In this document: positions 32,084-40,560 of the stretch, piece by piece
Position numbering within the stretch: the first letter of the stretch is position 1
How the letters are laid out: each line of letters begins with the position of its first letter
From: Gammaproteobacteria bacterium
Lineage (GTDB): Bacteria > Pseudomonadota > Gammaproteobacteria > Competibacterales > Competibacteraceae
Assembly: GCA_024235095.1 (NCBI GenBank)
Contig: JACKNC010000001.1
Location: 558,001-622,000, forward strand
Direction of reading: 5' to 3'
Length of the DNA: 64,000 bases
Notes under the pieces: model-generated
The model's input: only the letters and a program-made list of their open reading frames with translations
What the model was told of the DNA's origin: nothing
Database searches by the model: none
Position numbers and translations under genes: made by a program

Positions 32084-33541
32084 TCAGGACTCGCCAACTG
32101 GATGCCAGGCCAGGTCCATTTCGCGTGCGGCTCGCACTTCGTCCAAACGGCGCACCGGTCGGTGGTGCGGCGCACCTTTGACCTGTTCAGGGCCGGCTTC
32201 CGCTTCCCGTTGAATTTGCCCCATCGCCGCGACAAAACCATCCAGTTCCTCTTTGCATTCGGTCTCAGTTGGCTCGATCAACAGACATTCCGGCACCAGC
32301 AACGGGAAATAGGTGGTCGGCGCGTGATAGCCAAGGTCAAGGAGACGCTTAGCGAAGTCCATGGCCGTAATACCCAGGGTTTTGGCCTGACGTTTCAGAG
32401 TGATAATGAATTCATGACTGGCTCGCCGTTGTGGGAAAGCGGCATCGAAGCCGGCTTTCATCAGTTCCGCCATAAGATAGTTGGCATTCAAGGTGGAGTA
32501 GTCGGCGACCCGTCCCATGCCGGCGCGACCGAGCATTCGAGCGTAAATACAAGCGCGCAAGATAACGCCGGCGTTACCCATGAACGCTGACAGTCGGCCA
32601 ATGCTCTGTGGACGGTCGGCCTCGCTAAGCCAGCGGTAGCGTTCGCCTTCCCTGGCAACAAACGGTATGGGTAGGAAGGGCTCCAGCCGGGCGTTAACCG
32701 CTACTGGTCCTGCGCCGGGTCCGCCGCCGCCATGCGGGGTGGCGAAGGTTTTGTGCAGATTTATATGCATCACGTCAAAGCCCATGTCACCGGGTCGGGC
32801 TTTGCCGAGAATGGCGTTGAGATTAGCCCCGTCGTAGTAGAGCAGCCCCCCCGCATCGTGGACGATGGCGGCAATCTCGGTGATGTGGCGCTCAAATACA
32901 CCCAGTGTCGAGGGATTGGTCAACATCAGCCCGGCTGTTTGCGGCCCGACCGCTTGGCGCAAGGCGGCGAGATCCACATCGCCTTGTGCGTCGGTAGGAA
33001 TTTCCCGAACAGTGAAGCCGCACATGATGGCAGTGGCGGGATTGGTGCCATGCGCGGCGTCGGGAACCAGGATTTCCTGTCGGGCCTGATCGCCATGCGC
33101 GATATGATAGGCGCGGATCATCGCTACCCCAGCAAACTCGCCCTGAGCACCGGCCATCGGTGTCAGTGAGACAGCTTGCATCCCTGTCACCTCCCGCAGC
33201 ATCTCCTGCAACTCATAAAGACAGGCCAGAAAACTCTGACTGATGTTCTCAGGGGCCAGTGGGTGACGGTTTAGAAAACCCGGTAGCGAGGCCAACCGGT
33301 GGCAGGCGCTCGGGTTGTACTTCATGGTGCAAGAACCCAGGGGATAAAAATGGGTGTCGATGGAAAAGTTTTTCTGCGACAGCCGAGTGTAGTGGCGCAC
33401 GGTCTGCAATTCCGAGACTTCCGGCAACGGCGCGGATTTGGAGCGGCACAAATGAGCAGGCAGGTCGGACAGCGCTTCTTCGGGAGCAGCGGCGGGAACA
33501 ACGCCTTGTCGGCCTGGCCGGGACTGGTCGAAAATCAGCAT
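32084..33541 (-). CDS. gcvPB: glycine decarboxylase (P-protein) subunit 2
   Basis: 485 residues from MLIFDQSRPGR at 33541. It is the PLP-binding half of a split P-protein, with the pyridoxal Lys (K264) in NLHKTFATPHGGGGPG, plus PLGSCTMKYNP and PDAAHGTNPA. The enzyme decarboxylates glycine and passes the aminomethyl group to GcvH. It needs subunit 1 (gcvPA), and usually gcvT and gcvH lie upstream; none is present. Instead the DUF3501 gene and a palindromic repeat stretch precede it, so the gcv cluster seems to be split here. Confidence 0.95.
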   Translation of the reverse strand: MLIFDQSRPGRQGVVPAAAPEEALSDLPAHLCRSKSAPLPEVSELQTVRHYTRLSQKNFSIDTHFYPLGSCTMKYNPSACHRLASLPGFLNRHPLAPENISQSFLACLYELQEMLREVTGMQAVSLTPMAGAQGEFAGVAMIRAYHIAHGDQARQEILVPDAAHGTNPATAIMCGFTVREIPTDAQGDVDLAALRQAVGPQTAGLMLTNPSTLGVFERHITEIAAIVHDAGGLLYYDGANLNAILGKARPGDMGFDVMHINLHKTFATPHGGGGPGAGPVAVNARLEPFLPIPFVAREGERYRWLSEADRPQSIGRLSAFMGNAGVILRACIYARMLGRAGMGRVADYSTLNANYLMAELMKAGFDAAFPQRRASHEFIITLKRQAKTLGITAMDFAKRLLDLGYHAPTTYFPLLVPECLLIEPTETECKEELDGFVAAMGQIQREAEAGPEQVKGAPHHRPVRRLDEVRAAREMDLAWHPVGES

Positions 33542-33573
33542 CAGGAACACCCACTCAGGTTGGGAAGTCAGCA

Positions 33574-33645
33574 TTCACTCCCCTCGCTCGCTGGCGGGAG
33601 AGAAGTTGGGGAAGGGGAAATCCCTTTCCCATAAGGAGAGAGAGA
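33574..33645. repeat. intergenic palindromic repeat stretch
   Basis: Two palindromic blocks lie between the gcvPB and DUF3501 genes: CTCCC and GGGAG arms around a GC-rich centre (about 33577-33601), and GGGGAAA...TTTCCC arms (about 33616-33630). The CTCCCCTCGC start resembles the stretch at 59277-59303, so the two may belong to one family of dispersed repeats. Confidence 0.55.
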
Positions 33646-33647
33646 CT

Positions 33648-34232
33648 TTAAGCTAGATCGCCCAACAACGACAAGCGTAAACTTTCGGGGATCACCGGAA
33701 CCTCAGCGGCGTATTCCGGGTGATTGACGCTGATCGCCAGCGCCGCGCCTTCTTTAAAATGGTTTTTCATCTCCGGCGTAAGTTCGAAGCGCAGGAAATG
33801 TACGGCGCTGGTTTTCTCCTCGTTTTCCCGCTCCAGGTCCTCGTCTGCAATGGCGAATACGCGCGCGCAGCCCTCGATCTGAATCCAGATGGCGTCCTCG
33901 ATTCCCTTTAGGCAGGCGAGCATTCGCCGCCGTTCGTCAACATCCGGGTACTCAATCAGCAGAGTCGCTTTGAAATTGCTTCCATCGGGAACCAGAGGGT
34001 TATAGGCTTCCAACTCGCTTTGAATGCCTTCTTCCTCGAAAATCTTTTCGATGCGCAGCATTTCCTGAATCTGATAACGAAGGGTCAGTTCGTCCTCGAA
34101 CAGCAAGGTCAGGTGATTGCCTAGCGCCAGACTGCGATTCTGTTTGTGAGCGAGTACCCGTGCTCGAAAAGCGGGGCGTTCCCGAGCGTATTGCTCCAGG
34201 GTCATCAGGCTGTCACGGGTGATCAGTGACAT
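33648..34232 (-). CDS. DUF3501-family protein
   Basis: 194 residues. Family features are the N-terminal LITRDSLMTLEQYARERPAFRA, the LLFEDELTLRYQIQEMLR segment, and EGIQSELEAYNPLVP. The function is unknown. The family is repeatedly found with the Fe-S (heterodisulfide-reductase-like) protein and rubrerythrin seen here, and it begins 16 bp after the Fe-S gene. The set is thought to relate to oxidative-stress or redox repair; that role is inference. Confidence 0.85.
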   Translation of the reverse strand: MSLITRDSLMTLEQYARERPAFRARVLAHKQNRSLALGNHLTLLFEDELTLRYQIQEMLRIEKIFEEEGIQSELEAYNPLVPDGSNFKATLLIEYPDVDERRRMLACLKGIEDAIWIQIEGCARVFAIADEDLERENEEKTSAVHFLRFELTPEMKNHFKEGAALAISVNHPEYAAEVPVIPESLRLSLLGDLA

Positions 34233-34248
34233 AACCAGTCCTCCACAG

Positions 34249-35577
34249 TTAAAGCCCGTAGGCGATCCGAATCAGAGAGATAGGATGTTGCTTCTGCGCT
34301 TGGGTTTCACCCATGCCCTGACAGATATGCCGGCCCGCGATCGCGCAGTCCGAACTGACATAATCCGGATTGACTTCGGCCATTTGCCTGAAGACTGGTC
34401 GGCCAATTTTCATCGACGTGTCGAAGTATTCGCTCTTCACGCCCCAGGTGCCATCGTGGCCGGCGCAGCGTTCGACGGTATTGACGGTCGTGTTCGGAAC
34501 CAGTTGCAACAACTCGCGGGTCTTCTGCCCCAGGTTCTGCACTCGCAGATGGCAGGGGATGTGGTAGGAGACCGTGCCAAGCGGCTGTTTAAAATCGGTT
34601 TTGAGCAGGCCGTCTTTGTTGCGCAGCGCCAGGTACTCAAAGGGATCAAACATGGCTTCGGCGGCCGCCTGTACATCAGCGTCTTCCGGGTACATCAGTG
34701 GCAGCTCTTGCTTGAACATCAGGGTGCAGGAAGGAATGGCGGTCAAAATCGCGTAGCCTTCACGCGCCAGCTTCGCCAGCACCGGAATGTTGATTTCTTT
34801 CAGCCGGTTCACCGATTCCAGGTCGCCCAGTTCAAGCTTTGGCATTCCACAACAAGCCTCCTTTTCCACCAGGCGGGTCGGAATCTCATTGTGGACCAGA
34901 ATCTTTAGCAGGTCGTGGCCAATACCCGGTTCATTGTAATTGATGTAACAGGTGGAAAAAATCGCCGTTTTGCCGGGGGTGCGCTCGCCATCGCGCGCGG
35001 GAAAATGACCATTGGCCTGGGCGTTGGCGCGAAAGCGTTGTGAGGCGTAATCGGGTAGTTGGCGGTCGCGATGAACTTTCAGCATTTTGTCCATCATGCC
35101 GCGTATGGCTTTGTTTTTGTTAGTGGCGTTGACCGTCTGCGCCACCACGGGAATCGCCAGCAACTTGCCCAGGGCGTCGGTGCTGGTCAGTAGCTTATCC
35201 CGGAACGTGACCTCGCCCTTCTTGAACTTGACCGCCTTGGCGCGCAACATCAGGTGTGGAAAATCCAGGTTCCAGGGGTGGGGCGGTACATAAGGACATT
35301 TGGTCATAAAGCACACGTCGCAGAGATAGCATTGATCAACGACCTCTCCGTAGCGGGCTTTAGGGATGCCATCCACCTCGCCGGTCTCACCTTCATCAAT
35401 CAGGTCGAACAGCTTGGGGAAGGCGTTGCACAGGCTGACGCAGCGCCGGCAACCGTGGCAGATATCAAAGACCCGCTCCAATTCGGCGGACAGCATGCTT
35501 TCGTTGTAGTAGTCGGGATTTTTCCAGTCGATGGGATGTCGTTTTGGCGGCTCCAGATTGCCTTCGCGGACGCTCAT
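34249..35577 (-). CDS. heterodisulfide-reductase-like Fe-S protein (GlpC-like)
   Basis: 442 residues. Two [4Fe-4S] ferredoxin motifs are at the N-terminus (CHGCRRCVSLC and CYLCDVCFMTKCPY). Two CCG-type domains follow: CCGMPKLE near the middle, and a second, altered copy with ERCAGHDGTWG. The arrangement matches GlpC and HdrD-like electron-transfer proteins. It probably passes electrons between rubrerythrin or DUF3501 and a quinone or other donor, but no catalytic flavin partner is encoded beside it. Confidence 0.88.
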   Translation of the reverse strand: MSVREGNLEPPKRHPIDWKNPDYYNESMLSAELERVFDICHGCRRCVSLCNAFPKLFDLIDEGETGEVDGIPKARYGEVVDQCYLCDVCFMTKCPYVPPHPWNLDFPHLMLRAKAVKFKKGEVTFRDKLLTSTDALGKLLAIPVVAQTVNATNKNKAIRGMMDKMLKVHRDRQLPDYASQRFRANAQANGHFPARDGERTPGKTAIFSTCYINYNEPGIGHDLLKILVHNEIPTRLVEKEACCGMPKLELGDLESVNRLKEINIPVLAKLAREGYAILTAIPSCTLMFKQELPLMYPEDADVQAAAEAMFDPFEYLALRNKDGLLKTDFKQPLGTVSYHIPCHLRVQNLGQKTRELLQLVPNTTVNTVERCAGHDGTWGVKSEYFDTSMKIGRPVFRQMAEVNPDYVSSDCAIAGRHICQGMGETQAQKQHPISLIRIAYGL

Positions 35578-35610
35578 GATAGCCTCTCCTCCAGTGGCGC
35601 CTGAGAATCA

Positions 35611-35631
35611 GGGCGGGCGTTCAGCCCGCCC
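35611..35631. repeat. GC-rich hairpin between rubrerythrin and Fe-S genes
   Basis: A perfect 8-bp stem, GGGCGGGC with GCCCGCCC, encloses a 5-base loop. It lies 8 bp after the rubrerythrin stop on the minus strand. No T-run follows, so it may be a partial attenuator or mRNA-stability element that sets rubrerythrin above the rest of the operon. Confidence 0.6.
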
Positions 35632-35638
35632 CGCACCT

Positions 35639-36058
35639 TCAGTCAACCAACGCGTCCAGAGCTTTTTGGAAGCGGTTGGCGTGTGAGCGCTCGGCCTTGG
35701 CCAGCGTCTCGAACCAGTCACCAATTTCATCGAAGCCTTCGTCACGGGCGGTTTTCGCCATGCCGGGGTACATGTCGGTGTATTCGTGGGTTTCGCCCGC
35801 GACCGCCGATTTCAGGTTATTGCGCGAAGAGCCAATGGGCAGACCCGTAGCAGGATCGCCGACGTGCGCCAGATAGTCCAGGTGACCATGGGCATGGCCG
35901 GTTTCGCCTTCCGCTGTTGAGCGGAACAGAGCCGAGACATCGTTCTGGCCCTCGACATCCGCCTTGTTGGCAAAATACAGGTAGCGACGATTAGCCTGTG
36001 ATTCGCCGGCGAACGCTGCTTTCAGGTTTTCTTCGGTCTTGGAGCCTTTGAGCTGCAT
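35639..36058 (-). CDS. rubrerythrin (ferritin-like domain only)
   Basis: 139 residues; a four-helix ferritin-like fold with di-iron ligands in the AGESQANRRY, EGETGHAHGH, AGETHEYTDMYPG and AERSHANRF segments. The C-terminal rubredoxin domain of classical rubrerythrin is missing, so electrons must come from a separate protein, for example the adjacent Fe-S protein. It acts in peroxide reduction. It is the first gene of the rubrerythrin / Fe-S / DUF3501 operon and divergent from glmM. Confidence 0.92.
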   Translation of the reverse strand: MQLKGSKTEENLKAAFAGESQANRRYLYFANKADVEGQNDVSALFRSTAEGETGHAHGHLDYLAHVGDPATGLPIGSSRNNLKSAVAGETHEYTDMYPGMAKTARDEGFDEIGDWFETLAKAERSHANRFQKALDALVD

Positions 36059-36246
36059 CGGTAAAGCCCTCTCTTTTAGATGGTGGAAATAGGGGAAGAC
36101 CTCAATAATTACAAGGCCGAATAAAGCATAATTTGCATAAGGCCATCTAGCTAATTGACTTTGGCAATGATGTCAATAGTTATTGCTTATCCTTGGAGGT
36201 TCGTATCGATGTAACTTCTTGGGTATGCGCCGCGCTGTTGCGTGGC

Positions 36247-36252
36247 TATAAT
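36247..36252 (+). promoter_or_regulatory. candidate -10 box of glmM promoter
   Basis: TATAAT lies 31 bp before the glmM start codon, in the region between rubrerythrin and glmM. No good -35 box is at the usual spacing, so an activator, extended promoter or misassignment is possible. Confidence 0.3.
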
Positions 36253-36283
36253 CCCTGGTCATACTGAATCAGGGGGTATGGCG

Positions 36284-37621
36284 ATGGGAAAAAGATATTT
36301 CGGTACGGACGGTATTCGCGGGCGAGTCGGGGAATATCCGATTACGCCTGAGTTCATCCTCAAACTGGGTTGGGCGGTCGGACGCGCTCTGCGGAGCCGG
36401 GATTTCAACAAGGTGGTGATCGGCAAGGACACTCGTATTTCTGGCTACATGTTTGAATCTGCGCTAGAAGCCGGATTGTCCGCAGCGGGCGTCAATATCG
36501 CCCTGCTAGGTCCCATGCCGACCCCTGGCATCGCCTATTTGACGCGCACCCTGCATGCCTGCGCCGGCGTCGTGGTCAGCGCTTCGCATAATCCCTACTA
36601 TGATAACGGCATCAAATTCTTTTCCCGCGACGGACAAAAGCTGCCCGACGAAACCGAGGAGCACATCGAAGATCTGTTGGAGCGGCCGCTGGAAACCGTC
36701 GAGCCGGATGCTCTCGGCAAGGCTGAGCGCATCGTGGATGCCTCCGGTCGTTATATTGAATTCTGCAAAAGCACGATTCCTGCCGGCTCCAGTCTGGCGG
36801 GTATGAAAATCGTGGTGGATTGCGGGCATGGCGCGACCTACCATGTCGCGCCCAGCGTGTTTAACGAACTGGGCGCAACGGTGATTCCCATCGGCGCATC
36901 TCCCGATGGCCTGAACATTAATTTGGACTGTGGCTCTACCAAGCCAGCGGTAATGCGCGAAACGGTTCAGGAAGAGAACGCCGATCTGGGCATCGCTTTA
37001 GATGGCGACGGCGACCGGGTCATTATGGTTGATCATCGAGGCGAAATTCTCGACGGCGATGATTTGCTGTTTATCATCGCCCGCGATCGCCTGCGCGCCG
37101 GCAGTCGGTTCAATGCGATTGTGGGCACATTAATGACCAATCTCGGATTGGAAATAGCGTTGCGGGCGCTAGGACTCGAATTGCATCGCGTCCAGGTTGG
37201 CGACCGCTACGTGATGGAGCGAATGCTGGCCGAAAATTTGATGCTGGGCGGCGAAAATTCCGGGCACATTATCTGCCGGGATCGCACGACAACCGGCGAT
37301 GGCATCATCTCGGCTCTACAAGTGCTGGCAGCGATGCTGCATTCTGAAAAGAACCTGCATGACCTCAAGGCGGGCATGACCAAGTACCCGCAAACCTTGA
37401 TCAATGTGTCGGTGAGTGGCGCTGTGGATATCCAGCGCCCGCCAATCCTTGAAGCGGTGCGCACCGTCGAAGCGCAAATGGGAGATCATGGCCGGGTGCT
37501 GCTGCGTCCCTCCGGCACTGAACCCGTGGTGCGGGTCATGGTCGAGGGGCCCGATGCCGCTGTGGTTGAGCGCCACGCTCGCGAACTGGCAACTGTTGTC
37601 AGAGATACTCTGTCGGTATGA
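36284..37621 (+). CDS. glmM: phosphoglucosamine mutase
   Basis: From the ATG at 36284 the protein is 445 residues, identical in length to E. coli GlmM, and an AGGGGG site lies about 7 bases upstream. It converts glucosamine-6-phosphate to glucosamine-1-phosphate for UDP-GlcNAc. The active Ser is S101 in VSASHNPYYDNGIKFF, and the metal loop DGDGDRVI and the C-terminal RPSGTEPVVRVM are intact. The order glmM-tpiA-secG-tRNA-nuo follows, typical of gammaproteobacteria. The usual upstream ftsH and folP are not here. Confidence 0.97.
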   Translation: MGKRYFGTDGIRGRVGEYPITPEFILKLGWAVGRALRSRDFNKVVIGKDTRISGYMFESALEAGLSAAGVNIALLGPMPTPGIAYLTRTLHACAGVVVSASHNPYYDNGIKFFSRDGQKLPDETEEHIEDLLERPLETVEPDALGKAERIVDASGRYIEFCKSTIPAGSSLAGMKIVVDCGHGATYHVAPSVFNELGATVIPIGASPDGLNINLDCGSTKPAVMRETVQEENADLGIALDGDGDRVIMVDHRGEILDGDDLLFIIARDRLRAGSRFNAIVGTLMTNLGLEIALRALGLELHRVQVGDRYVMERMLAENLMLGGENSGHIICRDRTTTGDGIISALQVLAAMLHSEKNLHDLKAGMTKYPQTLINVSVSGAVDIQRPPILEAVRTVEAQMGDHGRVLLRPSGTEPVVRVMVEGPDAAVVERHARELATVVRDTLSV

Positions 37622-37683
37622 TTGATTTCCAGCAACGAAATCCGTAAGCTTCACCGGTTTTTCAGAATCCAGGAGAAAAGAAC

Positions 37684-38436
37684 ATGCGCCGTAAGCTGGT
37701 GGCCGGAAATTGGAAGATGAATGGCTCGGCGGAAAGCATCCGCGGGTTGTTAGAGGGGATTAAGGCGGGCGCCGTCGAGGTGGCGGCCGTTGAACTGGCG
37801 GTGTTCCCCCCGTTTGTTTATCTCGGGCTGGTTGAACAACAGCTCAGCGGGACCACGATTGCCTGGGGAACCCAGAATCTTTCTGAACACGCCTCGGGCG
37901 CTTACACTGGCGAAGTGGCCGGCCCGATGCTTCAGGATTTCCATTGCGCCTATGTCATCGTCGGTCACTCCGAGCGCCGCACCTTGTATGGGGAAAGCGA
38001 CGAGATGGTGGCGCGCAAGTTCGCTGCAGCCCGCAAGGTAGGCGTCAAGCCGATTCTCTGTGTCGGCGAAACTCTGGAAGAACGCGATCAGGGCGTGACC
38101 GAGTCAGTCGTGGAACGGCAACTCAAGGCGGTGCTGGATCTGGAAGGCATCGAGGCGTTCAATGACGCAGTCATCGCTTATGAGCCGGTCTGGGCGATTG
38201 GTACGGGGCGGACGGCTACGCCGCAACAGGCGCAGGACGTTCACGCTTTCATCCGCGCTAAGCTGGCCGAGCAGAATCCGACGGTGGCTGCTGAAACCCG
38301 CATTCTCTACGGCGGCAGCATGAAGGCAGCGAATTCCGGGGAATTAATGGCCATGGCGGACATTGATGGCGGTCTGATTGGCGGCGCTTCGCTGGACGCC
38401 AAGGACTTTCTGGCGATTGCCCGTTCAGGCTGCTAA
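37684..38436 (+). CDS. tpiA: triosephosphate isomerase
   Basis: 250 residues; the TIM-barrel enzyme interconverting dihydroxyacetone phosphate and glyceraldehyde 3-phosphate. Catalytic features are present: GNWKMNG at the N-terminus, VIVGHSERR, and AYEPVWAIGTG, followed by the phosphate loop GGSMKAAN. A ribosome site AGGAGAA precedes the ATG. It is 62 bp after glmM and 12 bp before secG. Confidence 0.97.
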   Translation: MRRKLVAGNWKMNGSAESIRGLLEGIKAGAVEVAAVELAVFPPFVYLGLVEQQLSGTTIAWGTQNLSEHASGAYTGEVAGPMLQDFHCAYVIVGHSERRTLYGESDEMVARKFAAARKVGVKPILCVGETLEERDQGVTESVVERQLKAVLDLEGIEAFNDAVIAYEPVWAIGTGRTATPQQAQDVHAFIRAKLAEQNPTVAAETRILYGGSMKAANSGELMAMADIDGGLIGGASLDAKDFLAIARSGC

Positions 38437-38448
38437 ACTGTAGTCATC

Positions 38449-38799
38449 ATGGTTTATACCCTCATCCTCGTCGCGCATGTCATCATCGCCGTTGCTCTGG
38501 TAGCCTTGGTGTTGTTGCAGCAGGGCAAAGGCGCTGATGCGGGCGCGGCGTTCGGGAGCGGCGCTTCCGCAACGATGTTTGGATCGCAGGGTTCGGCGTC
38601 TTTCTTGAGTCGGACAACAGCGGTTTTGGCGACGGCGTTCTTTTTGACCAGTTTAACGCTGGGTTACTTTGCGACGCGGACTTCGACAGCGCCGGAGAGC
38701 GTGATGGAACGAGCGGTATCCGAAACGCCTGCGCCGCCGCCCGAGACCGTCCAAGGTCCGGTCGATGTGCCGCAGTTGCCGCAAGATACTAATAAATAG
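38449..38799 (+). CDS. secG: preprotein translocase subunit SecG
   Basis: 116 residues with two membrane helices (about 3-22 and 55-75). The conserved loop LQQGKGADAGAAFGSGASATMFGS contains the SecG signature. The C-terminal third is a Pro/Ala/Glu-rich extension common in gammaproteobacterial SecG. It is part of the SecYEG export channel. It is placed before a tRNA-Leu gene as in related genomes. Confidence 0.95.
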   Translation: MVYTLILVAHVIIAVALVALVLLQQGKGADAGAAFGSGASATMFGSQGSASFLSRTTAVLATAFFLTSLTLGYFATRTSTAPESVMERAVSETPAPPPETVQGPVDVPQLPQDTNK

Positions 38800-38809
38800 T
38801 GGTTACCAT

Positions 38810-38894
38810 GCCGATGTGGTGGAACTGGTAGACACGCTAGCTTGAGGGGTTAGTGGCGCAAGCCGTGCCGGTTCGAGTCCGGCCATCGGCACCA
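38810..38894 (+). tRNA. tRNA-Leu (anticodon GAG)
   Basis: An 85-base class II tRNA. The acceptor gccgatg (38810-38816) pairs with catcggc (38884-38890), and the anticodon loop TTGAGGG gives GAG. A long variable arm (about TAGTGGCGCAAGCC) identifies leucine. The discriminator is A and the CCA end is encoded. It sits between secG and nuoA, a conserved position. Confidence 0.97.
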
Positions 38895-38959
38895 AATCAG
38901 GCATCCTGCCCTGTCGATTGCCAGGGTGTCTTACATATCTCAGTAAGGTGTGACTCCCA

Positions 38960-39316
38960 ATGCTGTCCAATTACCTTCCTGTCCTGATGTTCGTAGTGAT
39001 CGCCCTGGCGATGGCCGTGGTCGTCATCAGTCTTGGCTTTTTCCTCGGTCCCCGCCGCCCTGATAGCGCGAAATTATCGCCTTATGAGTGCGGTTTCGAG
39101 GCTTTTGAGGATTCCCGGATGAAGTTTGATGTCCGCTATTACCTGGTGGCCATCCTGTTCATTATCTTCGATCTGGAAATCGCCTTCCTGTTTCCCTGGG
39201 CAATTGTTCTGGACCAGATCGGCCTGTTCGGATTCGCGGCGATGGCAATCTTTCTCGGTATCCTGGTGATCGGTTTCATCTACGAGTGGAAGAAAGGAGC
39301 CTTGGAATGGGAATAG
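38960..39316 (+). CDS. nuoA: NADH:quinone oxidoreductase subunit A
   Basis: 118 residues with three membrane helices. The Cys-containing loop of NuoA is visible as YECGFEAFEDSRMKFDVRYYLVAILFI. It is the first gene of a complete nuoA-N operon (38960-53537). It overlaps nuoB by 10 bp. The subunit lies near the quinone chamber at the junction of the two arms. Confidence 0.97.
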   Translation: MLSNYLPVLMFVVIALAMAVVVISLGFFLGPRRPDSAKLSPYECGFEAFEDSRMKFDVRYYLVAILFIIFDLEIAFLFPWAIVLDQIGLFGFAAMAIFLGILVIGFIYEWKKGALEWE

Positions 39317-39783
39317 AAGGCATTCTGGAAAAAGGCATGGTGACCACCACTGCCGACAAGCTTATTAACTGGGCGCGCACCGGTTCGATGTGGCCGATGA
39401 CCTTTGGTCTGGCTTGCTGCGCGGTGGAGATGATGCAGGCCGGCGCGGCGCGTTACGACCTGGATCGGTTCGGCATCGTGTTCCGGCCTAGCCCGCGCCA
39501 ATCCGATGTGATGATCGTTGCCGGCACCCTGTGCAACAAGATGGGGCCCGCCTTGCGCAAGGTTTACGACCAGATGGCCGAACCGCGTTGGGTCATTTCA
39601 ATGGGTTCCTGCGCGAATGGCGGTGGTTATTATCACTATTCCTACGCTGTGGTGCGCGGCTGTGATCGCATCGTGCCGGTTGACATCTATATACCGGGGT
39701 GTCCGCCGACTGCGGAGGCGCTAATTTATGGCATTCTGCAACTGCAGAATAAAATTCGCCGCACCAACACCATCGCCCGTTAA
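39307..39783 (+). CDS. nuoB: NADH:quinone oxidoreductase subunit B
   Basis: 158 residues from the ATG at 39307, which has AAGGAG 8 bases upstream inside nuoA. It carries the N2 [4Fe-4S] cluster in the quinone pocket: the CC pair in FGLACCAVEMM, plus later Cys in MGSCANGGG and PGCPPTAEAL. It is intact and of normal length. Confidence 0.97.
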   Translation: MGIEGILEKGMVTTTADKLINWARTGSMWPMTFGLACCAVEMMQAGAARYDLDRFGIVFRPSPRQSDVMIVAGTLCNKMGPALRKVYDQMAEPRWVISMGSCANGGGYYHYSYAVVRGCDRIVPVDIYIPGCPPTAEALIYGILQLQNKIRRTNTIAR

Positions 39784-39794
39784 GAGAATCCTCC

Positions 39795-40499
39795 ATGGCT
39801 GAAGCGCTTCAGACTCTGCTGGAAAAGTTGCAAACGCGATTTGGCGACACCTTGCTGGACTGTCGGTTGGATCGCGCCGAGGCGACTATCGAAATCTCAC
39901 CTGATCAGGCGATCGCTATCTTTACCGCTCTGCGCGATGAACCGGATTTTGCTTTCGAGCAAGTCATGGACGTGTGCGGGGTCGATTACGCGGCTTATGG
40001 CGATGTAGAATGGGCGACTAGTGAATCCACGAACCAGGGTTTCAGCCGGGGCGTCGTGGAGCGGGCCACTGGGCGTGGTTCAGCAGCTATTCAGGCGGCC
40101 GCTGCGGGGCGAACCTTCGCTGGCAAGGGCCGCTTCGCTGCTGTTTACCAATTGCTTTCGGTGTCGCGCAACCAGCGTTTGCGGGTTCGGGTATTTGCCC
40201 CGGATGATGAATTGCCGGTTGTGCCTTCGGTTGTGCCCCTTTGGGCTGGCGCCAACTGGTTCGAGCGCGAAGCTTTCGACTTGTTCGGCATCGTGTTTGA
40301 AGGTCACCCGGATTTGCGGCGTATCCTCACCGATTACGGGTTTATCGGTCATCCCTTCCGCAAGGACTTCCCGCTGGTTGGCCAAGTGGAAATGCGCTAT
40401 GACCCCGAGCGTGGTCGCGTAGTGTACGAGCCGGTGAGCATCGAACCGCGCGTGTTGGTGCCCCGCGTTATCCGCCAGGATAACCGCTATCTATCTTAG
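39795..40499 (+). CDS. nuoC: NADH:quinone oxidoreductase subunit C
   Basis: 234 residues of the 30-kDa subunit, separate from nuoD (not fused as in E. coli). Family motifs include NWFEREAFDLFGIVFEGHPDLRRILTDYGF. Between residues about 68 and 111 there is an extra segment rich in Ala, Gly and Arg, absent from short NuoC proteins; it lies in a surface loop before FAAVYQLLS. Similar insertions occur in some other gammaproteobacteria. Confidence 0.95.
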   Translation: MAEALQTLLEKLQTRFGDTLLDCRLDRAEATIEISPDQAIAIFTALRDEPDFAFEQVMDVCGVDYAAYGDVEWATSESTNQGFSRGVVERATGRGSAAIQAAAAGRTFAGKGRFAAVYQLLSVSRNQRLRVRVFAPDDELPVVPSVVPLWAGANWFEREAFDLFGIVFEGHPDLRRILTDYGFIGHPFRKDFPLVGQVEMRYDPERGRVVYEPVSIEPRVLVPRVIRQDNRYLS

Positions 40500-40560
40500 A
40501 CTTGCTGTGTGCCCATAATGATGATCCTAAGGGTTAATCCAAGAAAACAAGGATTGAAAC

